In this document: positions 1-5,916 of the stretch, piece by piece
Position numbering within the stretch: the stretch's first letter is position 1
Layout of the letters: every line of letters starts with the position of its first letter
DNA from: Alistipes sp.
GTDB taxonomy: Bacteria > Bacteroidota > Bacteroidia > Bacteroidales > Rikenellaceae
Direction of reading: 5' to 3'
DNA: 6,542 nt
NCBI GenBank assembly: GCA_029051915.1
Contig: JAIDKM010000233.1
Span: 1 to 6,542 of the forward strand
Made by a program: the position numbers and the translations under genes
Notes under the pieces: generated by a model
The model's input: the letters and a program-made list of their open reading frames with translations, nothing else
Database searches by the model: none
Told to the model about the DNA's origin: nothing

Positions 1-2
1 GA

Positions 3-1124
3 TTAGATGATGAACGACAGAACGACCCGGCCTTCGATGCCCCGGTTCATGGCTTCTTGCGGATAACGCACCCGCTGCATGACCCACATGCGGAAAGAAC
101 TCAGATCGCCGCCCTGGAACTTCGGCATCGTTTCGGCGACGAGGAAAGGCTGCTCTTCGCCGGGTGCTTCGTCATTCCCGGTTGCGGGCGGATTCTGCGC
201 GGGCCGTGCCGGCTCGGTCGTCGCCGGTTTCTGGACGGCAGGTGCCATCGTCCGGACTTCCGCGGCCCGGGTCGTGAGCGAGAAGGCGCACATCAGGCCT
301 GTTATGACGGGGATCACTCCCGCCAGTCGCAGCAGGGCGTACCTGCCGAAATTGTAATTGGTCATCATTTGAAAGCGTTTTTTGGTAAAGGAATTCCGCA
401 GCCCGTTGGCTATGTCCGGACTATAGCCGAAAAGCTGCCTGAATAGGGTGTCCATGTATCTTTGGGGGTCGTAGCCCTGTGTCAGCACGTCGTGGTCGGC
501 CTCGTACTCTTCGGCTTCGGCCAGCCGCCGGGCGGCGAGCCACACGAACGGATTCCACCACAGCAGGGCTTTCATGCACTCCATCAGGATGCGTTCGGCC
601 GAGTGATGGTGTGCGAGGTGGCTCGATTCGTGGGCGATGATGGCGCATCGCTCGTCGGCCGGGGTCTCCTCCCAAAGGTAGATCGTGCCGCAGAACGAGA
701 ACGGAGCGATCCGCCGGCGGGTCAGCGCCAGCCGGAAACGGCCGGCCGGGGAGATCGTGGAGTCGCGTCGCAGTTGCCGGATGATCCTTGCCTGCCCGAG
801 CATGGCGCCGACCAATACGAGCAGGCCTGCCGCCCAGACGGCTATTATGATCGTTTCGGCAAGAGGAAACGGACGGGGCGCAGCAACAGGAGCCGGAGCC
901 GATTCGATCAGAAGTGCGGCGTCGAAAGGCTCCAGTTCGATCGCAGGTGCCGGCAGGAGCGGAATACGCAGTAACGGAATGAGACCTGCGAACACCGGCA
1001 GCAACAAGAGGTAGCGCCGGCACCAGCGCAGCGGCGCCCGTCGGTCGAGGAGCAGTTCGTAGGCGCCCCACAGCACGCCGCTGCAGACGACGATCTTCAG
1101 TGCTTCGGTCAGCAAGGTTCTCAT
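3..1124 (-). CDS. BlaR1/MecR1-like M56 membrane metallopeptidase with truncated TonB C-terminal domain
   Basis: This encodes a 373-residue membrane zinc peptidase of the M56 (BlaR1/MecR1) family. Family members sense an envelope signal and trigger cleavage of a BlaI-type repressor in the cytoplasm. Visible parts are hydrophobic segments near residues 8-26, 37-56 and 90-111, the zinc site HESSH at 165-169, a downstream EADHD at 208-212 that probably supplies the third ligand, and a last membrane segment near 262-283. A Pro/Ala-rich linker (about 290-325) leads into a TonB-C-like segment from 327, with YP at 354-355 and GIEGRVV at 362-368. This domain normally continues for some 40 residues, but here TAA at 5-3 ends it right after FII. 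The ATG overlaps the stop of the upstream repressor gene as ATGA, so the pair is probably translationally coupled. There is no penicillin-binding sensor domain, so beta-lactam sensing cannot be assumed. The family call is firm; the signal is unknown. Confidence 0.88.
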   Translation of the reverse strand: MRTLLTEALKIVVCSGVLWGAYELLLDRRAPLRWCRRYLLLLPVFAGLIPLLRIPLLPAPAIELEPFDAALLIESAPAPVAAPRPFPLAETIIIAVWAAGLLVLVGAMLGQARIIRQLRRDSTISPAGRFRLALTRRRIAPFSFCGTIYLWEETPADERCAIIAHESSHLAHHHSAERILMECMKALLWWNPFVWLAARRLAEAEEYEADHDVLTQGYDPQRYMDTLFRQLFGYSPDIANGLRNSFTKKRFQMMTNYNFGRYALLRLAGVIPVITGLMCAFSLTTRAAEVRTMAPAVQKPATTEPARPAQNPPATGNDEAPGEEQPFLVAETMPKFQGGDLSSFRMWVMQRVRYPQEAMNRGIEGRVVLSFII

Positions 1125-1510
1125 GACTGCGATTTTTTGGCGTTGCGGATGATTTCGAGGATTTCGCTCTGCTCGTCGACCGAAATTTTTTCGTGGCGGG
1201 AGAAGAACGACACCAGCTGGGCCAGCGAACCGTCGAAATAGGAAGTCAGCATGGACGACATGACGCCGCGGGCGTAGCTTTCCCGGTCGACCGTCGGATG
1301 GTAGCGATGGCTCTTACCCTCGGCCGTATGCGTCAGAAATCCTTTGTTCTCCAGGATCTTGAGGAAGGTGGCTACGGTCGTGTACTTCGGACGCGGCTCC
1401 TCCATGCGTTCGATGATCTCGTTGACCACCGCATCGCCCAGTTGCCAGATGATCTGCATGATCTCCTCCTCGCCGCGGGTCAGCTCCGGAGTGGTTTTGT
1501 CGTTTTGCAT
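1121..1510 (-). CDS. BlaI/MecI/CopY-family winged-helix transcriptional repressor
   Basis: This 129-residue protein has the usual length of the BlaI/MecI (Penicillinase_R) family. The N-terminal half is a winged helix: it opens with LTRGEEEIMQIIWQLG (about 10-25), then a recognition-helix region with KYTTVATFLKILENKGFL (about 42-59), then a wing containing GKSHRYHP (65-72). The C-terminal half (about 76-129) is a helical dimerisation region ending in charged helices. In the family such dimers repress their own operon, and the M56 partner inactivates them by proteolysis. That fits the ATGA overlap with the downstream peptidase gene and the palindromic sites in the promoter just upstream. No beta-lactamase lies in view, so the regulon may be different, for example peptidoglycan or envelope stress. 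The ATG at 1510 is well placed, about 18 nt below the expected transcription start. Confidence 0.92.
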   Translation of the reverse strand: MQNDKTTPELTRGEEEIMQIIWQLGDAVVNEIIERMEEPRPKYTTVATFLKILENKGFLTHTAEGKSHRYHPTVDRESYARGVMSSMLTSYFDGSLAQLVSFFSRHEKISVDEQSEILEIIRNAKKSQS

Positions 1511-1532
1511 AGCTGGTTCGTGTGTTATGGTG

Positions 1533-1564
1533 CAAATCTACTACTAAATTTTTAGAAGAACAAA
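1533..1564 (-). promoter_or_regulatory. Bacteroidota-type promoter of the repressor/peptidase operon
   Basis: On the minus strand TTTG (1564-1561) is followed after exactly 20 bases by TAGATTTG (1540-1533). This matches the Bacteroidota housekeeping consensus TTTG-N19/20-TAnnTTTG. Transcription should start near 1528, about 18 nt before the repressor ATG. The stretch is very AT-rich against a GC-rich background. Confidence 0.8.
1542..1557. promoter_or_regulatory. Probable repressor operator, proximal imperfect copy
   Basis: TACTAAATTTTTAGAA has the form TACTAAA-N2-TTTAGAA, an inverted repeat with one mismatch between half-sites. It differs from the distal copy at two of 16 positions. It lies entirely inside the spacer between the -33 and -7 boxes, so a bound dimer should block RNA polymerase. 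Assignment to the downstream BlaI-like protein is inferred from position and symmetry. Confidence 0.65.
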
Positions 1565-1570
1565 TATTTC

Positions 1571-1586
1571 TACTAAAATTTTAGTA
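1571..1586. promoter_or_regulatory. Probable repressor operator, distal perfect palindrome
   Basis: TACTAAAATTTTAGTA is a perfect 16-bp palindrome just upstream of the -33 box. Its centre is 29 bp from the centre of the proximal copy, and both share the half-site TACTAAA and the 2-bp spacing. Paired dyads upstream of a BlaI-type gene usually mean autoregulation. The half-site core is TACTA/TAGTA, not the staphylococcal TACA/TGTA. Confidence 0.7.
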
Positions 1587-1587
1587 T

Positions 1588-1869
1588 TCAAGGGCGGAAA
1601 TATTCGGATTGCGGGGCAAAAACAGCCTGCAGATGCTGGACGCAGCGCACGGGGAAGGCGTAAGCGCGTGTATTGCTGTAGAGCAGCGTCATCTCGTCGG
1701 AGTAGAAGCGGAGGATGCTCGCATTGGCACTCCCTGCCGAGATGGGGGACGACGACCAGTAGTAGCCACGCGAGCCGACGACGCTCAAAGCCCCCGTCGT
1801 GTTGTGGCGGCTGCCCGAAGCAGGCATAAGGAGCAATCGCTGGCATGAATGGCGGGAAGGGTGCCTTCA
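1588..1869 (-). pseudogene. C-terminal remnant of a FISUMP/fimbrillin-like surface lipoprotein
   Basis: The frame closed by TGA at 1590-1588 encodes about 83 residues that look like the end of a FISUMP (Fibrobacter succinogenes major paralogous) domain. Visible hallmarks are MPASGSR, then SVVGSRGYYWSSSP, then RAYAFPVRCVQ near the C-terminus. Such domains form the tail of much longer secreted Bacteroidota surface proteins. Here the homology-like stretch starts near 1836. The preceding in-frame codons (1866-1837) look unrelated, and a TGA closes the frame at 1869-1867, so no signal peptide or domain start remains. There is no credible start codon apart from a TTG at 1836. I read it as a decayed or rearranged fragment. 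A functional short ORF is possible but less likely. It ends 1 bp before the distal operator of the repressor promoter. Confidence 0.6.
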
Positions 1870-2031
1870 TTATTCATTAGATGCAAACTTCCCGGCAGAC
1901 TGATGTATACACCGACCCTCTTAGGCCGGGGATTGCTGAATCTGCAGGCCGCGCTGGCGGAAGCCGTAACTTCCGGCCACTCCGGGCCGTTAGGCTGTTT
2001 GGTGCATGAACGCAGGGGGCGGCCGGGCGCA
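1870..2031. other. Intergenic stretch without a supportable gene
   Basis: This lies between the trmB stop and the surface-protein remnant. A 6-bp hairpin, CGGAAG/CTTCCG (1958-1963 and 1970-1975), lies downstream of trmB on the minus strand. It has no T-tract, so I do not call it a terminator. No promoter matching TAnnTTTG was seen for the remnant. Confidence 0.5.
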
Positions 2032-2781
2032 TCAACGCGACAGGCCCCGGGCGGCTTCGTTGTCTTTTTCGAGTTTCTCGTCCTCCTCCCACTCGAACCA
2101 CGGGAATTCGCGGCGCGGGCCCAGCGAGAAACGTGTGTAGGTAATCGGCAGTCCCATCTCCAGGAACCGGCGTTCGTAGGCGGTCTTTACCGAGAGCACT
2201 TCGTCGGCATAGCCCGTTCCGTATATGTCCGCATTGGAGACGTCGCACCGCAGGCCATAGCGGCGGATCGCTTCGTTCGTATAGCCGTAGAGATGCTGGG
2301 AATCGGTCTTGAGGTTGATCCACCCGTCGGGCCGTAGCAGCCGGGCGTAGAGTTCGAGAAAGAAAGGTGCCGTCAGGCGTTTCTTCGCCCGGCGGCTCTT
2401 GAGCTGCGGATCGGGGAAGGTGATCCAGATTTCGGAGACTTCGCCCTCGGCGAAGAGTCCGCCGAGGAACTCGATCCGAGTGCGCAGAAAACCGACGTTG
2501 GGCATCTGCCGCTCGGTCGCGGTCTTGGCGCCGCGCCACATGCGGGCTCCCTTGATGTCGATACCTATATAATTACGCGAGGGGGCGCGTTCGGCCAGCG
2601 CGATCGTATACTCGCCCTTGCCGCAGCCCTCCAGAACGATGGGTCGGTCGTTGCGGAAGAAGTCGCGGTTCCAGTTCCCTTTGATGGGGTGGTCGCAGCG
2701 GAACACGTCGTCGAATTCCGGTTGCAGGAAGCAGTCGAATTCAAGGTTCTCGCGGAATTTGCGGAGTTTGTCTTTTCCCAT
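2032..2781 (-). CDS. trmB: tRNA (guanine-N7-)-methyltransferase TrmB
   Basis: TrmB uses S-adenosylmethionine to form 7-methylguanosine at position 46 in the variable loop of many tRNAs, acting in the cytoplasm. The 249-residue protein shows the class I methyltransferase glycine motif EGCGKGEYT at 51-59, the acidic residue after strand 2 in GIDIKG (D75), and the family motif TFPDPQ at 121-126 followed by KKRL. It also has KTDS at 158-161 and the C-terminal tRNA-binding signature TAYERRF at 200-206. An acidic tail (about 230-242) extends slightly past the usual end. ATG at 2781 gives the expected MGKDKLRKF N-terminus. It starts one base after the gldH-like stop, so it is the third gene of the ricT operon and is probably translated by coupling. 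All catalytic motifs look intact. Confidence 0.95.
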   Translation of the reverse strand: MGKDKLRKFRENLEFDCFLQPEFDDVFRCDHPIKGNWNRDFFRNDRPIVLEGCGKGEYTIALAERAPSRNYIGIDIKGARMWRGAKTATERQMPNVGFLRTRIEFLGGLFAEGEVSEIWITFPDPQLKSRRAKKRLTAPFFLELYARLLRPDGWINLKTDSQHLYGYTNEAIRRYGLRCDVSNADIYGTGYADEVLSVKTAYERRFLEMGLPITYTRFSLGPRREFPWFEWEEDEKLEKDNEAARGLSR

Positions 2782-2782
2782 T

Positions 2783-3241
2783 TTATTCGGTCTCTACATA
2801 CAGTCCCACCGCCTCGACGCCTGCCGTCGGGCGAACGGGAGCGATCAGAAAACGGTAGTCGCCCCGCTGCCCGAAGACCGCCCGCCGCCGGTAGGGCACT
2901 GCCGTTTCGCCGTGAATCGCCGGCGGCCGGCGTTCGGGCGCGGCACAGAACAGAAACGTCTCGGTATGGCTGAGCGAGTCGGGGGTGCGTACTTCGATGC
3001 GGAGGGTCAGCGTGTCCTCGCGGAACCGGGGATCGTAGCGCAGAAAGAGCGACAGATCGCACCGTGCAAGGGTGTCGGCGTTCGGCAGGACGAGTTCTGC
3101 CGGTTCGCACCACTCTTCCGGATCGACGTCGGCGGCTATCGAACGATGTTCCATGCGACAAGCCGCCAGCAGCATCGCCGCCGCGATCATCGCTGCTTTC
3201 GTGCCACTTCTTGCGCCCCGTCTTGTGCGTCCCGCTTTCAC
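2783..3241 (-). CDS. gldH: GldH-like gliding motility family lipoprotein
   Basis: This is a 152-residue lipoprotein. The signal peptide has a basic start with three Arg and one Lys between residues 5 and 15, then a hydrophobic stretch ending in the lipobox LAAC with the lipidated Cys at 28. The GTG at 3241 is preferred to the ATG at 3190 because only the longer form has a positively charged n-region. The mature part is a small beta-rich domain ending in GDYRFLIAP and GVEAVGLYVE, the pattern I associate with GldH. GldH is needed for gliding in Flavobacterium but is also kept in non-gliding gut Bacteroidales, where its role is not clear. Position supports the call: in Bacteroidota gldH commonly follows the PSP1/ricT gene, and here the two overlap as GTGA. 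Family identity is a recognition by pattern and context, not by alignment. Confidence 0.72.
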   Translation of the reverse strand: MKAGRTRRGARSGTKAAMIAAAMLLAACRMEHRSIAADVDPEEWCEPAELVLPNADTLARCDLSLFLRYDPRFREDTLTLRIEVRTPDSLSHTETFLFCAAPERRPPAIHGETAVPYRRRAVFGQRGDYRFLIAPVRPTAGVEAVGLYVETE

Positions 3242-4470
3242 CGCTTGTCGGGGTTATTGCCTCCGTTGTTTCCGCCATTGCTGCCGTTTCCGCGGTTCGG
3301 ACGGCGGTTGTTGCGATGACGGTTGCGATCGTTGTTGCGGCCGCGCTTGTTGCGGCGGCGGGTCTTGTCGAAGCGCGTGATGCTGTCCTCGACCGATTCG
3401 GCGCCGTAGGTCGGCTCGTCGTTGGCGACGGGGATGTCGGCGGCCAGTTGCAGCTGCTCCACTTTCTTGCCGGCACGGTTCTGCTCCAGAATCTCCTTGA
3501 CCCGCGCAACGGAGAGCGTGGTCAGGTTGGCCATCGTCTCTTTGGCCGACGAGAAAGTCATCGTGCCGGCCAGCACGTCGGTCTTCACCAGGAACCATTC
3601 GCCGTCGATGGTCTGCAAGGGCTCGCGCAATCGCGGGAATGCCTTGCGGGCGTCGACGTAGGTGTCGTATTCGTACATCATGCAGCACTTGAGCTTCGAG
3701 CACTGCCCGGCCAGTTTCTGGGGATTGAGCGAGATATCCTGCGCCCGGGCGGCACCCGTCGTTACGCTCGTGAAGTTCGAGATCCACGACGTGCAGCACA
3801 GCTCGCGGCCGCAGGCCCCGATGCCGCCGATGCGTCCGGCCTCCTGGCGGGCTCCGATCTGCTTCATTTCGATGCGGATGTGGAAGCGCTCGGCGAAGAC
3901 CTTGATGAGCTCGCGGAAGTCGACGCGTTCGTCGGCGATGTAGTAGAAGATGGCTTTGATCTTGTCGCCCTGGTATTCGACGTCGCCGATCTTCATGTTG
4001 AGCCCCATGTCGGCGGCGATCTGGCGCGAGGCGATCATGGTTTCGTGCTCCAGGGCGATGGCCTCCTGCCAGCGTTCGATGTCGTAGGGTTTGGCCTTGC
4101 GGTAGATCTTTTTATACTCCCCGTTGTAGGGGGTGAAGCCCGTGCGGCGCATCTGGCGGGCTACCATGTCGCCCGTGAGCGAGATGATGCCGATGTCGTG
4201 GCCGGGCGACGCCTCGACGGCTACGATGTCGCCTTTCTTCAGGGGCAGGTTGTTGACGTTCTGGTAGAACGACCGGCGCGTATTCTTGAAGCGGACTTCG
4301 AAGATGTCGGTCGGAACATGATCGGGGAACTCTTCCAGCCAGTCGGTCTCATGGAGTTTGAGACAGCCGCCGCAGGGGCGTGCTTCGACTTCGGCACCTT
4401 CGTTGCAGAAAGCGCAGCCGCGGCCGATTTCGGGTTTGAACTTGCAGGTATGCGGTTTTTCGGATTCCAT
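3238..4470 (-). CDS. ricT: PSP1-domain protein, RicT/YaaT family
   Basis: This 410-residue protein carries the PSP1 domain (about 55-265). In Bacillus subtilis RicT (YaaT) joins RicA and RicF in a complex with [4Fe-4S] clusters that influences RNase Y, competence and sporulation. The Cys motifs CGRELCC (220-226) and CSKLKCC (257-263), which match the cluster-binding region of RicT, are intact. Two additions are visible: an N-terminal Cys set (C9, C19, C22, C33, C36, including two CxxC pairs) and a C-terminal tail (370-410) of almost only Arg, Asn, Gly and Lys, likely disordered and nucleic-acid binding. The ATG at 4470 gives the full Cys-rich N-terminus. It is the first gene of the operon with the gldH-like gene and trmB, under a promoter at 4487-4517. 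Whether RicA/RicF partners exist in this organism cannot be seen here. Confidence 0.9.
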   Translation of the reverse strand: MESEKPHTCKFKPEIGRGCAFCNEGAEVEARPCGGCLKLHETDWLEEFPDHVPTDIFEVRFKNTRRSFYQNVNNLPLKKGDIVAVEASPGHDIGIISLTGDMVARQMRRTGFTPYNGEYKKIYRKAKPYDIERWQEAIALEHETMIASRQIAADMGLNMKIGDVEYQGDKIKAIFYYIADERVDFRELIKVFAERFHIRIEMKQIGARQEAGRIGGIGACGRELCCTSWISNFTSVTTGAARAQDISLNPQKLAGQCSKLKCCMMYEYDTYVDARKAFPRLREPLQTIDGEWFLVKTDVLAGTMTFSSAKETMANLTTLSVARVKEILEQNRAGKKVEQLQLAADIPVANDEPTYGAESVEDSITRFDKTRRRNKRGRNNDRNRHRNNRRPNRGNGSNGGNNGGNNPDKR

Positions 4471-4486
4471 GTGAAGATATTTTGCG

Positions 4487-4517
4487 TAAAGGTACGCAAT
4501 CTAATCCACAATTCAAA
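4487..4517 (-). promoter_or_regulatory. Bacteroidota-type promoter of the ricT-gldH-trmB operon
   Basis: On the minus strand TTTG (4517-4514) is followed after 19 bases by TACCTTTA (4494-4487), one base off TAnnTTTG. The predicted start near 4482 leaves a leader of about 12 nt before the ricT ATG. An inverted repeat GCGTA-AAGG-TACGC (4484-4497) covers the -7 box. Confidence 0.6.
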
Positions 4518-4519
4518 TT

Positions 4520-4538
4520 CGGAAATCACAATTTTCCG
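4520..4538 (-). terminator. Possible hairpin terminator at the end of the MATE gene
   Basis: CGGAAA and TTTCCG form a 6-bp stem with a 7-nt loop that contains the stop codon of the MATE gene. It is followed on the minus strand by AATTTGAATT rather than a clean T-run, so termination would be weak. The same sequence is just upstream of the ricT promoter. Confidence 0.3.
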
Positions 4539-5875
4539 ATCCTGCGCCGGATCCTCGCGATCATCAGCACGGCGGCTGCCGACAGTCCGAACGAGTATCC
4601 CAAGAACAATCCCGAGGGGCCCATGCCGCACGTGAATCCGAAGAAATAGCCCACCGGCAGGTTGAGCAGCCAGTAGGATACGAATGCGATGGGCATGATG
4701 ATCTTCACGTCCTGCAAGCCGCGCAGGATGCCGACCGAGACGTTCTGCAAGCCGTCCGAGAGCTGGTAGAGCGCCGCGAAGATCAGCAGGTCGGAGGTGA
4801 TGGCGATCACCTCGGCGTTCGATGTGAAAAGCGTCGGGATCCAATGGCGCAGCGTAATGAAGATCAGGGCGGCGAAAGCGTTCCAGGCCAGCACCAGATG
4901 GTACGATGCCTTGGCCGCGAGCGACAGCTCGGGAATGTTGCGCAGGCCGTAGCAGTGCGAAATGCGGATCGTGGTGGCGGCGCCGATCGACATTACGATC
5001 ATGAAGGCGCAGTTGCCCAGTGTGATGGCGATCTGGTTGGCGCTGATGGCCTGCGTTCCGAACCAGCCCATCATGACGCTCGTGCCCACGAAAGCCGACG
5101 ATTCGAGGAACATCTGCAATGAGATGGGCAGGCCCATGCGCAGCAGCTGCCGGATGGTCGTCCACGAGTAGTTGCGGGGCGAAAATCCCTCCAGGTAGGT
5201 GCGGTATTTCGCCCGGTTGACGAAGTAGCCGATCATCAGGATCGGGGCGATCGTACGGGAGAGCAGCGTACCCAGACCGGCACCCTCGGCGCCCATTTCG
5301 GGGAATCCCCAGCGGCCGTAGATGAAGACCCAGTTGAAGCCGATGTTGGCCAGGTTGGCGATGATCGTTACGACCATTTCGACCCGCGTGTTGCCTACGC
5401 CCTCAAGGAATTGCTTGAAGGCGAAGAAAAGCATCATCAGCGGCATGCTGTAGATGAGCATCCGGTAGTAGGGCAGGGCCATGTCGACCACTTCGGCCGG
5501 TTGTCCGAGGTGGTAGAGAAGCGGTGCGGCGGCATATTGTACAGCCGCCATGCCCAGACCCAGGAGCGTATAGAACAGAATGCCGTTTTGCAGCAGGGAG
5601 GCCGAGCGTTTGCGGTCGCCCTGCACGAACAGCTCGCCCACCAGCGGCGTCATGCCCAGCGCCACGCCGATGGCCGTGATGCAGAGGATGAAGAAGACCG
5701 AGCCGCCGAACGAGACGGCGGCCAGCGGCAGCGGGTCGTTGCCGCCGTAGCGGCCCACCATCAGGTTGTCGGCCACCTGCGTGAGGATCTGTCCCACCTG
5801 TGTGAGCACCACGGGGAGGGCCAGCTTGAGGTTGGCCTTGTATTGATCCCGGTATTTCGCGTAGTCGTATAGCAT
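4526..5875 (-). CDS. MATE-family efflux transporter (NorM/DinF type)
   Basis: This 449-residue inner-membrane protein has the length and about 12 hydrophobic segments of the MATE family, which export cationic drugs and other organic compounds by Na+ or H+ antiport. The first half-bundle begins with LALPVVLTQVGQ (18-29) and the family motif ADNLMVGRYGG (35-45). A mid-protein FLEGVGNTR and a second half beginning LLRMGLPISLQMFLESSAF show the internal two-fold repeat of MatE domains. The C-terminus is basic (ARIRRRIGKL). I chose ATG at 5875; a TTG at 5887 in the same frame would lie inside the promoter -7 box and cannot be the start. It is a single-gene unit, with its own promoter upstream and a separate promoter for ricT downstream. 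Substrate and coupling ion cannot be read from the sequence. Confidence 0.93.
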   Translation of the reverse strand: MLYDYAKYRDQYKANLKLALPVVLTQVGQILTQVADNLMVGRYGGNDPLPLAAVSFGGSVFFILCITAIGVALGMTPLVGELFVQGDRKRSASLLQNGILFYTLLGLGMAAVQYAAAPLLYHLGQPAEVVDMALPYYRMLIYSMPLMMLFFAFKQFLEGVGNTRVEMVVTIIANLANIGFNWVFIYGRWGFPEMGAEGAGLGTLLSRTIAPILMIGYFVNRAKYRTYLEGFSPRNYSWTTIRQLLRMGLPISLQMFLESSAFVGTSVMMGWFGTQAISANQIAITLGNCAFMIVMSIGAATTIRISHCYGLRNIPELSLAAKASYHLVLAWNAFAALIFITLRHWIPTLFTSNAEVIAITSDLLIFAALYQLSDGLQNVSVGILRGLQDVKIIMPIAFVSYWLLNLPVGYFFGFTCGMGPSGLFLGYSFGLSAAAVLMIARIRRRIGKL

Positions 5876-5884
5876 AGAGGGGCA

Positions 5885-5916
5885 CAAAGATAGTGCAAGG
5901 CGAGAGGAAAAGCAAA
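5885..5916 (-). promoter_or_regulatory. Bacteroidota-type promoter of the MATE gene
   Basis: On the minus strand TTTG (5916-5913) is followed after 20 bases by TATCTTTG (5892-5885), a perfect match to TTTG-N19/20-TAnnTTTG. A start near 5880 leaves only about 5 nt before the ATG at 5875. The -33 box sits in the stem of a long hairpin and the -7 box is a variant of a repeat-unit sequence. Confidence 0.78.

Noticed and set aside
3..1510. Beta-lactam resistance locus
   Set aside because: The repressor and M56 peptidase resemble BlaI/BlaR1, but the peptidase lacks a penicillin-binding sensor domain and no beta-lactamase is in the window. In Bacteroidota such pairs occur widely without one.
1544..1870. 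A 108-codon minus-strand frame overlapping the FISUMP remnant
   Set aside because: It is in another frame, rich in Pro, Arg and Leu with no recognisable pattern, and its end lies inside the repressor promoter. The FISUMP frame explains the same bases better.
1976..1991. CGGCC/GGCCG hairpin as a trmB terminator
   Set aside because: The stem is only 5 bp and no T-run follows on the minus strand.
1849..2337. Plus-strand frame of 162 codons spanning the intergenic stretch and the 3' end of trmB
   Set aside because: More than half is antisense to trmB and the rest has no consistent family pattern beyond a short subtilase-like segment, noted separately.
3241..3365. GTT/GCG-rich repetitive DNA at the 3' end of ricT as a microsatellite
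   Set aside because: It is the coding sequence of the Arg/Asn/Gly tail; the repetition follows from the amino-acid composition and has no exact repeat unit.
3064..4635. Long open frame (about 523 codons) on the plus strand across ricT and part of gldH
   Set aside because: It is antisense to ricT, whose family motifs are intact, and its translation is low-complexity (Val/Ala/Asp-rich) with no domain. GC-rich codon bias on the opposite strand explains the lack of stops.
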